A DNA stretch of 64,000 nt from Opitutales bacterium (GCA_024697185.1 JAILGB010000029.1:36259-100258); one strand, 5' to 3'. Counted from the first letter of the stretch, positions 34,725 through 45,744 are shown. Notes: generated from the sequence alone by a model not told the origin. Numbers and translations are program-made.

Positions 34725-34746
34725 ATTTAATAATAAAAAAAAGAAT

Positions 34747-35976
34747 ATGAAAACGATTAAGAAAACATTCCTTCTTGTCGCGTGTGCAGCGCTTGTTTTG
34801 ACCTTTGCCGCTTGCGACAAGGTTAAATCCCTTGTTTCGGGTGATGAAGCGGCGGCTCCGCTTGCCGCCGAGGCAAAGCAGCAGGTCTTCCCCGCGCATA
34901 TTTACGAGGTGCGTTTTTCGGAGCGCGACTTGACTCAAAATCTGCCGGGTCGCGTGGATGCGGTGCGTTGTGCGGATGTTCGGGCGCGTGTTCAGGGAGT
35001 TTTGCTTGAGCGTCGTTTTGAGGAAGGCAAACAGGTTCAAAAGGGACAGTCTCTGTTTTTGATCGATCCCGCGGAGATTTTGGCGAGCAAGGCGGCTGCG
35101 GAGGCGCAGTTGGCTGCCGCGTCGGCAAATCTGGAGAGCGCCCAGCTTGTCTTTGAGCGTTTTCAAAAAGTGATCGGCAAGGGTGGCGTCTCGCAACAGG
35201 ATTATGACAATGCGCGCATCGCGGTCGCGACAGCCAAGGCAGGGGTTTTGCAGGCTCAAGCCGCGTTGCAGACGATTAATATCAATCTTGGATATACGGA
35301 AGTGGTGGCGCCGATTTCCGGGATTGTCGGCGCAGCACAGGTGACGGAAGGCGCGCTGGTCGGCCCCGCGATGCAGAGCCCGTTGGCGGTTATCCAGCAG
35401 ATGGATCCGATTTATTTTGATTTTACCCAGTCGGCGACAGACCAGCTCGAACTTCGTGCGGCGATCAAATCCGGGCGTGTCGAGCAGGTTGACGAAAACA
35501 GCGTTCCCGTGGAGCTCGTGCTTGCCGACGGCAGCGTTTATCCGTATAAGGGGAAATTGAAATTTTCGGAAGTGACGATCGATCGCACGACGGGAATGTA
35601 TAAGCTGCGTGCGGAGTTTGAAAATCCGGAGCATATTCTTTTGCCGGGAATGTTCGCTCGCGCCCGCATTTGTCAAGGTGTTGACAAGGAGGCGATTCTT
35701 ATTCCTCAGGAAATGCTGATTGTCGGTTCCGCCGGCAAGGCGATGGCGTTTGTTCTTGGGGAAAACAATATCGTGCAGGTGCGGCAGGTGCTCATCGGCG
35801 AGATGGTCGGCAACAAATTTTCTGTCAAAAGCGGCTTGAAGCCCGGCGACCGTCTTGTCGCGGACGGATTGATTCAAATCGGTATGATGCTCCGTTCGGG
35901 ACCGGTGACGATCATTCCGTTGCCGCCGGAAGGCGCAGCGGAGGAAAACGCCGTTCCCGCGGGTGCTGAAAAATAG
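34747..35976 (+). CDS. RND efflux periplasmic adaptor (membrane fusion protein), lipoprotein
   Basis: Bridges the RND pump to the outer-membrane channel. From the ATG at 34747 the 409 residues start with a lipoprotein signal (lipobox AAC, Cys23). Then come the lipoyl half-motifs (DVRARVQGVLLERRFEEGKQV, near residue 85), a coiled-coil hairpin of Ala/Gln-rich helices (about 115-175), LGYTEVVAPISGIVG, and beta-barrel and membrane-proximal domains. AcrA/MexA class. Confidence 0.92.
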   Translation: MKTIKKTFLLVACAALVLTFAACDKVKSLVSGDEAAAPLAAEAKQQVFPAHIYEVRFSERDLTQNLPGRVDAVRCADVRARVQGVLLERRFEEGKQVQKGQSLFLIDPAEILASKAAAEAQLAAASANLESAQLVFERFQKVIGKGGVSQQDYDNARIAVATAKAGVLQAQAALQTININLGYTEVVAPISGIVGAAQVTEGALVGPAMQSPLAVIQQMDPIYFDFTQSATDQLELRAAIKSGRVEQVDENSVPVELVLADGSVYPYKGKLKFSEVTIDRTTGMYKLRAEFENPEHILLPGMFARARICQGVDKEAILIPQEMLIVGSAGKAMAFVLGENNIVQVRQVLIGEMVGNKFSVKSGLKPGDRLVADGLIQIGMMLRSGPVTIIPLPPEGAAEENAVPAGAEK

Positions 35977-36037
35977 TCCTAAAGACGGGAACGTTTTTTG
36001 TAAGGCATTGAAAATTCAGAATTTTTAAAAGAAGATT

Positions 36038-39000
36038 ATGGCACGATTTTTTATTGACCGCCCGGTTTTTGCATGGGTTTTGTCCCTGCTGATCATTTTG
36101 CTTGGTGGGATTTCGTTGACGCAGTTGCCGATTGCGCAATATCCGACGATTGCGCCGCCGTCGATTTCGGTGACGGCGACTTATCCGGGAGCGTCTTCGG
36201 AGACGGTTGAGAAGACGGTGACGACGGTTATCGAGCAGCAGATCAGCGGCGTTGACAACTTGCTTTATATGACTTCGACCTCTCTGTCGAAGGGTGTCTC
36301 GATGATTGAAGTTTACTTTAACACGGGAACGAATCCGGACATCGCGCAAGTCCAGGTGCAAAACAAGGTTTCCATGGCTTTGCCGATGCTCCCGCAAGTG
36401 GTGCAGCAGACAGGTGTCGTTGTTCAAAAATCGTCTAAAAACATCACGGCAGCCGTCGCGATTTACGACGAAAACGACAATATGAAGCGTGCGGAGATCT
36501 GCAACTTTGTGGCGTCGCAGCTTCTCGATCCCGTGCGCCGTATCGACGGTGTCGGTGAAGTTATGTTTTTCGGTTCGGAAAACGCGATGCGCATTTGGCT
36601 GGATGCCGAAAAAATGAACCAATACGGTTTGACGGGACCGGATATTGTCGCTGCGGTGTCGGCGCAGAATACGCAATTGGCGACCGGTTCTTTCAATGCC
36701 GATCCCGCACCGGAAGGAACGTTGATTACGGTTTCAATCCAGGGACCGGGAACGTTGAATACGCCGGAGGAATTCAAGAAAATCCTTTTGAAGGTTTCGG
36801 AGGACGGTTCGCGTGTTTATCTCGGCGATATCGCGGATATTGAGATCGGTCAGCAGGAAAATTCTTTTTCGGGCTTTTACAACGGTCACGAGGCTGCGGG
36901 TTTTGCGGTCAAACTGGCGACGGGTGCCAACGCATTGAAGACGGTGCAGGCGGTTAAGGATTTTCTCAAATCCCACGAGCAATATTTCCCTGTCGGCGTC
37001 AAGGCGGCGTTCCCGTATGATACGACGGTGTTTGTGGAGGCTTCGATTCACGAAGTGCTCAAAACGTTGGTTGAAGCGATTGTTCTTGTTTTTATCGTCA
37101 TTTACCTTTTCCTTCAAAATATCCGAGCGACCTTTATTCCTACGATTGTCGTTCCGATCGCTTTGATGGGAACGGTGCTTGCGCTCTATGCGATGGGCTT
37201 TACGATTAATGTGCTCACGATGTTCGGCATGGTGCTCGCGATCGGCATTTTGGTGGACGACGCCATTGTCGTGATTGAAAATGTCGAGCGTATCATGAAG
37301 ACGGAAGGCTTGAAGGCCCGCGAAGCGACACGAAAGGCGATGGATCAGATTTCCGGTGCGCTGATCGGCATTACGACGGTTTTGACGGCGGTCTTTATCC
37401 CGATGGCGTTTTTTGCGGGATCGGTGGGTGTTATTTATCGCCAGTTTTCATTGACCTTGATCGCCTCAATGCTTTTTTCGCTTTTCTTGGCGTTTACCTT
37501 GACGCCGGCACTTTGTGCGGCGATTCTCGAGGTGAGGGCATCGGGTAAGGAAATTTTTTGGGCGCGTTGGTTCAACAAATGTTTTAACGGGATGGTGCAT
37601 GTTTACACGGCGGTTGTCGGCAAACTGATTCGCCATTCGTGGTTTGGCGCCGGATCGTTTTTGCTCATCGCCGCGGGCGCGCTTTGGGGTTATATGATTT
37701 TGCCGACGGCATTTTTGCCGACGGAGGATCAGGGTGCGGCAGTCGGCATGGTGCAGTTGCCGCCGTTGGCGTCTCAGGAACGCACCGTCGGTGTGATTCG
37801 CGATTTTGATTCGTTTTCCGTCCGGCAACCGGAAGTGACGGCGACGATGTCGATTCAGGGTTTTTCGTTTAACGGTCAAGGTACCAATGTCGGCTTGTCG
37901 TTTATGAAGCTTGCGGACTGGAGTGAGCGTCAGGGCGAGGGGCAGGATGCCGGCTCGATCGCCAATCGCGTCATCAGTCAGTTCGGCGCTTATGGCAAGG
38001 GGCTTGTTTTGAGTTTCAATCTTCCGCCGATTCCCGAATTGGGCAATGCGGAAGGTTTTGAATTGCAGTTTGAAGATCTCTCGGGCAACGGTCACGCGCG
38101 GCTTGAGGAGGCATTTGCCTATATTTTGCAGCGCGCGAACGATCCGTCGAGTCCGATGACACAGGTGCGTCGTCAAGGTTTGGAGGACCAGGCGCAGTTT
38201 CAAATGTATGTCGATCGCGAAAAGGCGGAAACTTTGGGCGTGCCGACGGCGTCGCTCAACAATGCGATCCAGGTGGCGATGGCGTCCGTTTATGTCAACA
38301 ACTTTGTCCAGGGCAATCGTGTGCAGCGCGTCTATGTGCAGCTCGGCGGCAAAGATCGCGATTGCGTCGAGTCCGTCAAACAAAGTTATGTCCGCACGAT
38401 TTACGGGACAATGGTGCCGTTGGCGGAGCTGGTAAAATTTGAATGGGGATTCGGGTCTCCCGCCCGTCAAAAGTATAACGGTAACTCTTCGATTAACATT
38501 GTCGGCGCTCCCAAACCGGGCCATTCGACAGGCGAGTGCATGAAGGAGATCGACCGCATCATTTCAGAGGAATTGCCTAAAAAAGGATTTTCCGGCTTCG
38601 GTTATGAATGGGTCGGCCAGTCGCTTCAAGAAAGCGAATCCGGAAATCAGGCGCCTATTCTTTACGCGCTTTCGTTCATCATTGTTTTTCTCTGCCTGTC
38701 GGCTCTTTATGAGAGCTGGTCGATTCCGTTTGCGGTTATGCTGATCGTTCCCGTCGGAATTTTGGGTTCGGTTGCCGCGACGATGTGGGCGGGGCTTTAC
38801 AATGACGTTTATTTTAAGGTCGGATTCCTTGTCATTATCGGTTTGTCCGCCAAAAATTCTATTTTGATCATCGAGTTCGCCCGGGATTTGCAGTCTCACG
38901 GACGCACGCTCTATGATGCGACAATCGAGGCTGCCCGCTTGCGCTTGCGCCCGATTTTGATGACGTCTTTGGCGTTTATTTTGGGCGTTGTGCCGCTCGC

Positions 39001-39220
39001 CACTGCCAACGGTGCGTCGTCGGCGGCTCAAAACTCCATCGGTGTCGGCGTTATCGGCGGCATGTTGGCGGCAACGATTTTCGGTGTCTTCTTGATTCCT
39101 TGTTTCTTTGTGGTGGTAAGAAAGATTTTCAAGGGCAAGTTTGACCGCAAGCCGAATTCCGTCAGCAATGACGCGTCGGTGGCAATCCGCAACACTTACA
39201 ACGAAAACAACGGGTTTTAA
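36038..39220 (+). CDS. AcrB/MexB-type RND multidrug efflux permease (HAE1)
   Basis: Proton-driven inner-membrane pump. The 1060 residues match the HAE1 length. Evident are FFIDRPVFAWVLSLLIILLGG at the N-terminus, the proton-relay pair in the transmembrane helix around VLAIGILVDDAIVVIENVERI (Asp-Asp near residue 407), two large periplasmic loops, and the second repeat ending NSIGVGVIGGMLAATIFGVFLIPCFFVVV. Twelve membrane helices expected. Middle gene of the adaptor-pump-channel operon. Only a handful of iterated words occur in 3.2 kb, in keeping with strong protein constraint. Confidence 0.95.
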   Translation: MARFFIDRPVFAWVLSLLIILLGGISLTQLPIAQYPTIAPPSISVTATYPGASSETVEKTVTTVIEQQISGVDNLLYMTSTSLSKGVSMIEVYFNTGTNPDIAQVQVQNKVSMALPMLPQVVQQTGVVVQKSSKNITAAVAIYDENDNMKRAEICNFVASQLLDPVRRIDGVGEVMFFGSENAMRIWLDAEKMNQYGLTGPDIVAAVSAQNTQLATGSFNADPAPEGTLITVSIQGPGTLNTPEEFKKILLKVSEDGSRVYLGDIADIEIGQQENSFSGFYNGHEAAGFAVKLATGANALKTVQAVKDFLKSHEQYFPVGVKAAFPYDTTVFVEASIHEVLKTLVEAIVLVFIVIYLFLQNIRATFIPTIVVPIALMGTVLALYAMGFTINVLTMFGMVLAIGILVDDAIVVIENVERIMKTEGLKAREATRKAMDQISGALIGITTVLTAVFIPMAFFAGSVGVIYRQFSLTLIASMLFSLFLAFTLTPALCAAILEVRASGKEIFWARWFNKCFNGMVHVYTAVVGKLIRHSWFGAGSFLLIAAGALWGYMILPTAFLPTEDQGAAVGMVQLPPLASQERTVGVIRDFDSFSVRQPEVTATMSIQGFSFNGQGTNVGLSFMKLADWSERQGEGQDAGSIANRVISQFGAYGKGLVLSFNLPPIPELGNAEGFELQFEDLSGNGHARLEEAFAYILQRANDPSSPMTQVRRQGLEDQAQFQMYVDREKAETLGVPTASLNNAIQVAMASVYVNNFVQGNRVQRVYVQLGGKDRDCVESVKQSYVRTIYGTMVPLAELVKFEWGFGSPARQKYNGNSSINIVGAPKPGHSTGECMKEIDRIISEELPKKGFSGFGYEWVGQSLQESESGNQAPILYALSFIIVFLCLSALYESWSIPFAVMLIVPVGILGSVAATMWAGLYNDVYFKVGFLVIIGLSAKNSILIIEFARDLQSHGRTLYDATIEAARLRLRPILMTSLAFILGVVPLATANGASSAAQNSIGVGVIGGMLAATIFGVFLIPCFFVVVRKIFKGKFDRKPNSVSNDASVAIRNTYNENNGF

Positions 39221-39240
39221 AATTTAGCGAATTTTATCGT

Positions 39241-40791
39241 ATGAAAAAATCATCTTTTTACATATCTCTTTTTGCGCTCGCTCTCGGCGGCTGTTGGACG
39301 ATGGCTCCCGATTACGAACGCCCTCAAAGTCCTGTCGGGAACGACCGGTTTAACGGCGCGGGAACGCAAGTCGAGTTGGGTGCCGGGCACGCGGCGTTTT
39401 TGGGATGGAGACATTTTTACAAGGATGAGACGCTGTGCCGTCTGATGCAACAGGGGCTTGAAAACAATCGTGACTTGCGTGTGGCGGTGCTCAATATTGA
39501 AAAACTCGCCGCCGCCTATCGGATCAACCGCTCCCTCTTTTTCCCGTCTGTCAACGGAAACGCTTCGTGGACCCGCACGCGAACGCCGGAAACCGTTCCC
39601 TCCAACGTCACGGGATCGGCATTGAGAACAAACAATTCCCAGGCGGTCGGTTTGATTTCATACGAATTGGATATTTGGGGACGGATCAAGTCTTTGAACG
39701 ATGCTGCTTATGAAAATTATTTGAGAGCGGCGGAAGTGGAGCGGACGGTGCGCATTACGCTCGCGGCTTCGATCGCCCAACAGTATTATGCCTATTCTTT
39801 GGCGACAGAGCAGTTGGAGATTTCTCAAAAAATGCTCGCGTTGGCGAAAGAATATCGCGATATCGTTTCTGAAAATTACAATTCCGGTTTGGTTTCAGAA
39901 CTTGATTTTTCGATGGCGGAAGCGCAGTATCAGCAAACGGTGGACTCAGTGGAGCAGCTCAAGGCAGCCAAGGCGCAGGCTTACAACGCTCTGCAACTTT
40001 TGGTCGGTTCGCAATTGCCGGAGACGCTCGTTCCCGGCAAAAGTTTGACGGATGAGGCTCTCGTGGCGGATTTGCCGGCCGGTCTGCCTTCCGAACTTTT
40101 GACGGCGCGGCCTGATATTTTGGCGGCGGAGCACGCCCTCAAAGCGGCAAATGCGAATATCGGGGCGGCGCGCGCCGCATTTTTCCCGTCGGTGACATTG
40201 ACGGCTTCCGCCGGTTGGGCTGCCGGCGAGCACAATGAACTGCTTCATCGCAACGCCCGGACATGGCAGATTTCCCCGTCTGTCAATCTTCCTATTTTTA
40301 ACGGCGGTCGTCTGGCGGCGGAGCTTGATGTTGCGAAACTTGAGCGCGAGGTCGAGATCGCCAATTATGAAAAGGCGATTCAGGCGGCTTTTAAGGAAGT
40401 TTCCGATGAATTTGCCGTCGCTAACACGATCGAGCAGCGCGTTGCCGCCCAGGATATTTATTTGAAGTCGGAAAAACGCCGTTATGAGATTGTCCGCGAC
40501 AATTACGATTGCGGGAACGCCTCGTCATTAGATGTGATTTTGGCGCATCAGGCATATTTTGGCGCACAGCAATCGGCGCTTGCGACACGCTTTGAGCGGG
40601 TTTGCAACAAGATTCGTTTTTATAAGGCGCTCGGTGGCGGCTGGACAGCGGAAGCCATCGGCGGGAACGAAGAAATCGTATCCGCGGGAACGGAAGAGGG
40701 GCAGGCGTTTGAAGAAGAATTTGTCGATCAAAACCTTGTGCCGACTTCTTGTGAGGCGATGGCCAAAGAATCACTTGAAGATTTTGAATAA
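39241..40791 (+). CDS. Outer-membrane efflux channel, NodT/OprM family lipoprotein
   Basis: TolC-like exit duct for the RND pump. The 516 residues begin with a lipoprotein signal (GGC, Cys18) and show the duplicated OEP domain: GWRHFYKDETLCRLMQQGLENNRDLRVA, then LLTARPDILAAEHALKAANANIGAARAAFFPSVTLTAS (in parts), a repeat typical of OprM. The last 60 residues are an acidic extension beyond the family core, partly encoded by iterated words. It ends the tetR-mfp-rnd-omf operon. Confidence 0.9.
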   Translation: MKKSSFYISLFALALGGCWTMAPDYERPQSPVGNDRFNGAGTQVELGAGHAAFLGWRHFYKDETLCRLMQQGLENNRDLRVAVLNIEKLAAAYRINRSLFFPSVNGNASWTRTRTPETVPSNVTGSALRTNNSQAVGLISYELDIWGRIKSLNDAAYENYLRAAEVERTVRITLAASIAQQYYAYSLATEQLEISQKMLALAKEYRDIVSENYNSGLVSELDFSMAEAQYQQTVDSVEQLKAAKAQAYNALQLLVGSQLPETLVPGKSLTDEALVADLPAGLPSELLTARPDILAAEHALKAANANIGAARAAFFPSVTLTASAGWAAGEHNELLHRNARTWQISPSVNLPIFNGGRLAAELDVAKLEREVEIANYEKAIQAAFKEVSDEFAVANTIEQRVAAQDIYLKSEKRRYEIVRDNYDCGNASSLDVILAHQAYFGAQQSALATRFERVCNKIRFYKALGGGWTAEAIGGNEEIVSAGTEEGQAFEEEFVDQNLVPTSCEAMAKESLEDFE

Positions 40792-40798
40792 ACGATAA

Positions 40799-41881
40799 AT
40801 GTTTTGGTGCCGGAACATCTTTTTCATCCTCTCGCTGTTGGCGGGAGCGTCAACGCTTTTTGCCGATGATGTTTGGATGGAAAACGGTTCTGTTTTGCGC
40901 GGGCGTGTTCTTTCGATCAATGGTGATTTTGTCGTTTTGGAAACGAATATCACCAACAATAAAGAACTGCGGATCAAGCAAAGTGAGGTGGCGACGATTG
41001 TTATCGAGCATTCTTGTGAGGTGGTGCTCAAAAACGGGGAACGCCTTGTCGGCCCTCTCGACGCTTCGACGACGGACGGTTTTTTGATCGTCGGCGGGAA
41101 GGAGATTTTTGTCGAGGACATTCGCGAAGTCTTTACCAAAGACGCACAGCAGCTGTTGATCGAGGCGGCAGAGCGGCAGCGTTTTAAAACCGAAATCGAA
41201 TTGGGCTTGAGGCTCAACGCGCAACAGGGCAATACGGAATCCTTGAATGGCGGCCTGCATTTTGATCTGGTGACAAAAAACGATAAAAAACAACTTAAAA
41301 TTTATTCAAAATATCTCTACGGCAAGGTTCGCAGCTATAACGACAGGTGGACGAAGTCGAATGATAAGTTTTTGGCGGGCATCGAGTGGCGCGATGATTT
41401 TTACGATCCCGTCCTTTGGTATATTTTGACGGAAAACGGCTATGATCATACGCTCAATCAGCGTTTTAGCGATTATTCGGCACTCGGTCTCGGTGTGAAC
41501 ATTATAAAAGAAGACAAGCATTCCTTGATTTTTCGAATGGGTCTTTCCTATCGCTATGATGATTTGCACGACTATATGAACACTTGGGAAGTCGGCAAAA
41601 AGTATGACAACACGAGTGTTGCCGGTCTTGATGTCGCCGTTTCCCATGAGTATAAGTGGTCGCAGAGCAAAGTTGTAACCGAGTTGAAATATTCGCCGTC
41701 TTTCGACAGTTATCGCGATCACTATGTCGCCACATGCGAAAGCTATTATCAGGCGGAGCTTCCGAGTTTTCAAAATATGTATATCCGTCTCGGGATGAGG
41801 CATGATTACGATTCCACGCGGGAGTATCCTAAAAAACTCGACAGCTATTATTACACTTCCCTGGTTTTCAAGTGGAAATAG
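40799..41881 (+). CDS. DUF481 family outer-membrane beta-barrel protein
   Basis: Function unknown. The 360 residues have a signal peptide (ending near TLFA), an N-terminal segment with two SH3-like LRGRVLSINGDFVVL / LVGPLDASTTDGFLIV units (about 25-110), then a DUF481 barrel of alternating aromatic strands ending in VFKWK. This arrangement is common in Bacteroidetes/PVC proteins sometimes labelled salt-induced outer-membrane proteins (YdiY). It starts 7 bp after the efflux channel gene. Confidence 0.8.
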   Translation: MFWCRNIFFILSLLAGASTLFADDVWMENGSVLRGRVLSINGDFVVLETNITNNKELRIKQSEVATIVIEHSCEVVLKNGERLVGPLDASTTDGFLIVGGKEIFVEDIREVFTKDAQQLLIEAAERQRFKTEIELGLRLNAQQGNTESLNGGLHFDLVTKNDKKQLKIYSKYLYGKVRSYNDRWTKSNDKFLAGIEWRDDFYDPVLWYILTENGYDHTLNQRFSDYSALGLGVNIIKEDKHSLIFRMGLSYRYDDLHDYMNTWEVGKKYDNTSVAGLDVAVSHEYKWSQSKVVTELKYSPSFDSYRDHYVATCESYYQAELPSFQNMYIRLGMRHDYDSTREYPKKLDSYYYTSLVFKWK

Positions 41882-41897
41882 TTTTTGCGTTTGGCGG

Positions 41898-41942
41898 GAA
41901 CGCGACAAAAGGCGGGAACGATTTTGTCGCGTTCTGCGTTTT
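41898..41942 (+). terminator. Terminator after the efflux/DUF481 operon
   Basis: GAACGCGACAAAA (41898-41910) pairs with TTTTGTCGCGTTC (41922-41934), a 13-bp stem; the 11-nt loop is a full iterated word. A short T run follows at 41938. Confidence 0.7.
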
Positions 41943-42012
41943 TATAATTGCGTTCCCGTATTCCCGGCTTTAGAATATTGATACTTTTTAATTAACGAAA
42001 CCTACTCCTATT

Positions 42013-42903
42013 ATGAGCGATAAATGCTGCTGTTGTGGCTTTCATATTCCATCGTTGGTAAAAAAATACCTGATGGCTGTGACGGGCCTTGTTTTGGTCT
42101 TGTTCCTGTTGGTGCATGTTGTCGGCAACCTTCAGATGTTCCAAGACCCTTCTCACATCAATACCTATGCCCATTTGTTGCATAGCTTGCCTCCCGTCTG
42201 CCTTTGGGGCTTCCGGGCTTTCATCTTGCTGTGCTTCGTAGTGCACTTCGGCATCGCGATCAAGTTGAAGATTGAAAATTTGAACGCGCGCGGTCCCGAA
42301 GGCTATTTGACCAAATCGACGCGCTATGCCGCATGGTCCGCCCGTATGATGGTCATTTCCGGCATCATCGTTCTGCTGTTTGTCTTCGGACATATTATTC
42401 ATTTTACAATCTTAAAAGAGGCCGGTGCGGACTGCCTGGCGCAGTTTAAAGACGCCGCGACGATCACCGCGTTTGGCGATCACGGTCTTTTCGGCTATCT
42501 TGGCACGCACGGTCCGGCAGAAGGCGGCGCGATCACCTATAAGGTTTTTGACGTTTACGGCATGGTTTATGCCGGCTTCTCCTGCCCTTGGATTGCCGGA
42601 GCGTATGTCATCGCGATGTTGGCGCTGTTGTCGCACCTTTCGCATGGTGCACATTCAATGTTCCAGTCGATCGGATGGCGCAACGAGACGCTCCGTCCGA
42701 TTCTTCGCGGTGTCGCAGTCGTTTATGCGGTCGTAGTCTGCGGCGGTCTGCTCGCCGTTCCCGCGGCAATCCAACTCGACCAGCATGTCGATACGGGACT
42801 TTTCCCGACAGTTCACAAAACGGCCTGTTGCGCCTGTGACGCAACGCCGGAGAACAATGTGCCTGCAACGGAACCCGAAGTCATCGTCACTATTCAACAA
42901 TAA
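42013..42903 (+). CDS. sdhC: Succinate dehydrogenase cytochrome b558 subunit
   Basis: Membrane anchor that carries haem b and passes electrons to quinone. The 296 residues contain five hydrophobic helices and conserved histidines (LLVHVVGN, CFVVHFG, FGHIIHF, SHLSHGAHS), the pattern of the di-haem b558 (type B) SdhC of Bacteroidetes, Chlamydiae and Epsilonproteobacteria. It starts MSDKCCCCGFH, a cluster of four cysteines that is unusual for the family. First gene of sdhCAB. No Shine-Dalgarno. Confidence 0.92.
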   Translation: MSDKCCCCGFHIPSLVKKYLMAVTGLVLVLFLLVHVVGNLQMFQDPSHINTYAHLLHSLPPVCLWGFRAFILLCFVVHFGIAIKLKIENLNARGPEGYLTKSTRYAAWSARMMVISGIIVLLFVFGHIIHFTILKEAGADCLAQFKDAATITAFGDHGLFGYLGTHGPAEGGAITYKVFDVYGMVYAGFSCPWIAGAYVIAMLALLSHLSHGAHSMFQSIGWRNETLRPILRGVAVVYAVVVCGGLLAVPAAIQLDQHVDTGLFPTVHKTACCACDATPENNVPATEPEVIVTIQQ

Positions 42904-42926
42904 CGCGATAGAAAGTCTTTAAGATT

Positions 42927-44927
42927 ATGTCAAATCCCGAAATTTCTTTTTCAGAAAAGTGGAAATCCGCAACAGATCCCAATGATTTTGCCAAGACGAT
43001 TTCCTTAATCCCGGACGGACCGCTTGCGGAAAAATGGAGTAAGCGCAAGTTTGAATACAAGCTTGTCAATCCCGCCAACCGTCGCAAATTTCATGTGATC
43101 GTTGTCGGCTCCGGACTCGCGGGCGGCGCTTGCGCGGCCTCATTGGGCGAGATGGGTTTTAATGTCAGCTGTTTCTGTTATCAGGACAGCCCCCGTCGTG
43201 CCCACTCGATTGCGGCGCAGGGCGGTATCAATGCAGCCAAGTGCTACCAAAACGACGGCGACTCCGTCTATCGCCTTTTCTACGATACGATCAAGGGCGG
43301 CGATTTCCGCGCTCGTGAAGGCAATGTTTATCGTTTGGCGGAGGTCTCCAACTCGATTATCGACCAATGCGTGGCGCAAGGTGTTCCTTTTGCCCGCGAA
43401 TACGGAGGAACTTTGGCGAACCGTTCGTTCGGCGGCGCACAGGTTTCCCGCACTTTTTATGCTCGCGGACAAACGGGACAGCAGCTTTTGCTCGGCGCCT
43501 ATTCCGCATTGTCCAAGCAGATCGGTCTCGGCACGGTTAAAATGTACAATCGCCATGAGATGATGGATCTCGTGATTGTCAACGGCGAGGCCAAGGGCAT
43601 CGTCACGCGCAATATGATCACGGGCGAAATCAAGTCTTGGAATGCTGACTGCGTGGTGCTCTGCACGGGCGGCTACGGGAACGTTTTCTATCTTTCCACA
43701 AACGCTCAAGGTTGCAATGTGACGGCTGCGTTCCGCGCTTTCAAACACGGCGCCGGTTTTGCGAATCCCTGCTACACGCAGATTCATCCGACTTGCATTC
43801 CCGTCCATGGAGACCAGCAGTCCAAATTGACACTGATGTCCGAGTCGTTGCGTAACGACGGACGCGTTTGGGTGCCGAAGACACGCGAACAGGCAAAAGC
43901 GATCCGCGAGGGCAAACTCAACCCCAACGATGTTGCGGAAGAAGATCGCGACTATTATCTCGAACGCAAATATCCGTCGTTCGGCAACTTGGCTCCGCGC
44001 GATATTTCTTCGCGTGCGGCGAAGGAGGCTTGTGACGATGAGCGCGGTGTCGCTTCGACGGGTCGCGGCGTGTTCCTCGATTTTCGTGACGCCATCAACC
44101 GTTTGGGTGAAGATGTGATCCGGGATCGCTACGGAAACCTTTTTGATATGTATGAAAATATCACAGGCGTCAATCCGTATAAGAATCCGATGCAGATTTA
44201 TCCCGCTTCGCACTATACGATGGGCGGCCTTTGGGTCGATTACAACTTGATGTCCACAATCCCCGGTCTTTTTGTCGGCGGCGAGGCCAACTTCTCCGAC
44301 CACGGCGCAAACCGCCTTGGAGCTTCGGCGTTGATGCAGGGACTTTCGGACGGCTACTTTGTTTTGCCGGCATCTGTTCCCAACTATTTGGCGAAATGCG
44401 GCCTCAAAGGCGCCCCCAAGAAGGAGGATCATCCCGAATATGCGGCTGCGGAAGCGGCGGTTCGGGAACGCATCGAGAAATTGATGTCAGTTCACGGCAA
44501 CAAATCTCCGCGAGCCATTCACCACGAACTCGGAAAAATCATCTGGGAAAAATGCGGTATGGCGCGCACAGAGGAAGGTTTGAAATCCGCGATTGAGGAA
44601 ATCAAGGCCTTGCGCGAGGAATTTTGGAAAAATGTCAAAATCGTCGGCACGGCGGATTCGCTCAATATCGAGCTCGAACGTGCCGCCCGTGTGGCGGACT
44701 TCCTTGATTTCGCAATCCTTCTCTGCAAGGACGCTCTCGAACGTCGCGAATCTTGCGGCGGACATTTCCGTGCGGAGTTCCAGACGGAAGAGGGTGAAGC
44801 TTTGCGTGTTGACGAAAAGTTCCACCATGTCGGCGTTTGGGAATACAAGGGGGACGACGATTTTGTGCGCGTGCAAGAACCGCTCGTGTATGAAAATGTT
44901 CACTTGGCGACCCGTTCGTATAAATAA
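42927..44927 (+). CDS. sdhA: Succinate dehydrogenase flavoprotein subunit
   Basis: Catalytic subunit with covalent FAD that oxidises succinate to fumarate. The 666 residues show [17 protein letters not shown] (about 55-72), [17 protein letters not shown] containing the family's flavinylation His block, substrate-site [11 protein letters not shown], and [25 protein letters not shown]. Length fits type B SdhA/FrdA. Second gene of the operon. Confidence 0.96.
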   Translation: MSNPEISFSEKWKSATDPNDFAKTISLIPDGPLAEKWSKRKFEYKLVNPANRRKFHVIVVGSGLAGGACAASLGEMGFNVSCFCYQDSPRRAHSIAAQGGINAAKCYQNDGDSVYRLFYDTIKGGDFRAREGNVYRLAEVSNSIIDQCVAQGVPFAREYGGTLANRSFGGAQVSRTFYARGQTGQQLLLGAYSALSKQIGLGTVKMYNRHEMMDLVIVNGEAKGIVTRNMITGEIKSWNADCVVLCTGGYGNVFYLSTNAQGCNVTAAFRAFKHGAGFANPCYTQIHPTCIPVHGDQQSKLTLMSESLRNDGRVWVPKTREQAKAIREGKLNPNDVAEEDRDYYLERKYPSFGNLAPRDISSRAAKEACDDERGVASTGRGVFLDFRDAINRLGEDVIRDRYGNLFDMYENITGVNPYKNPMQIYPASHYTMGGLWVDYNLMSTIPGLFVGGEANFSDHGANRLGASALMQGLSDGYFVLPASVPNYLAKCGLKGAPKKEDHPEYAAAEAAVRERIEKLMSVHGNKSPRAIHHELGKIIWEKCGMARTEEGLKSAIEEIKALREEFWKNVKIVGTADSLNIELERAARVADFLDFAILLCKDALERRESCGGHFRAEFQTEEGEALRVDEKFHHVGVWEYKGDDDFVRVQEPLVYENVHLATRSYK

Positions 44928-44952
44928 GCTAACCTTCAAACCTTTTTAAAAC

Positions 44953-45744
44953 ATGTCTGAAGAAAAAACACTTTCCCTTACACTTAAAGTTTGGCGTCAA
45001 TCCAAAGCGGATGCGAAAGGTCATTTTGAAACTTACAAAGTTTCGAATGTTTCGACCGGCTCCTCTTTCCTTGAGATGCTGGACATTCTTAACGAAGATC
45101 TCGTGGCGCAAGGCAAGGAGCCGATCGCGTTTGACCACGATTGCCGCGAAGGCATTTGCGGCATGTGCTCGATGACAATCAACGGTATGCCTCACGGTCC
45201 CTTGCCGGGCGTGACGACTTGCCAGTTGCACATGCGCAATTTCCGCGACGGCGAGACGATTACGATTGAGCCGTGGCGCGCGAAGCCGTTCCCGGTGATC
45301 AAAGACCTTATTGTCGATCGCACGGCATTTGACAAGATCATTCAGGCTGGCGGTTTTGTTTCCGTGCGCACGGGCTCGGCGATTGACGCCAACATTATCC
45401 CCATTGCCAAGGAGACGGCGGACCTCGCGATGGACGCGGCGGAATGCATCGGTTGCGGCGCTTGCGTTGCGGCTTGCAAAAATGCATCGGCGATGCTTTT
45501 TGTCTCGTCTAAAGTCACCCAGCTCAATACGCTCCCGCAGGGACAGCCGGAAAAAGACCGTCGTGTGCTCGCAATGGTCAAGGCAATGGACGATGCCGGA
45601 TTCGGCAACTGCTCCAACTTGGGCGAGTGCCAGGCCGTTTGCCCCAAAGGACAGACGCTTGATTTCATCGCTAAGATGAATCGCGACTACGCGGTGGCAT
45701 CCATCAAAAAATTGTTCAAATCTCGCGGTAAGAGCAGAAAATAA
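44953..45744 (+). CDS. sdhB: Succinate dehydrogenase iron-sulfur subunit
   Basis: Electron wire between SdhA and the quinone site. The 263 residues carry the plant-type [2Fe-2S] ligands [19 protein letters not shown] (about 60-75), and the [4Fe-4S]/[3Fe-4S] ligands [13 protein letters not shown] and [14 protein letters not shown]. Third gene, followed by a strong terminator. Confidence 0.96.
   Translation: MSEEKTLSLTLKVWRQSKADAKGHFETYKVSNVSTGSSFLEMLDILNEDLVAQGKEPIAFDHDCREGICGMCSMTINGMPHGPLPGVTTCQLHMRNFRDGETITIEPWRAKPFPVIKDLIVDRTAFDKIIQAGGFVSVRTGSAIDANIIPIAKETADLAMDAAECIGCGACVAACKNASAMLFVSSKVTQLNTLPQGQPEKDRRVLAMVKAMDDAGFGNCSNLGECQAVCPKGQTLDFIAKMNRDYAVASIKKLFKSRGKSRK

Noticed and set aside
37466-38524. 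Antisense open frame inside the RND pump gene
   Set aside because: Same mirror-frame pattern with basic low-complexity sequence; no homology recognised.
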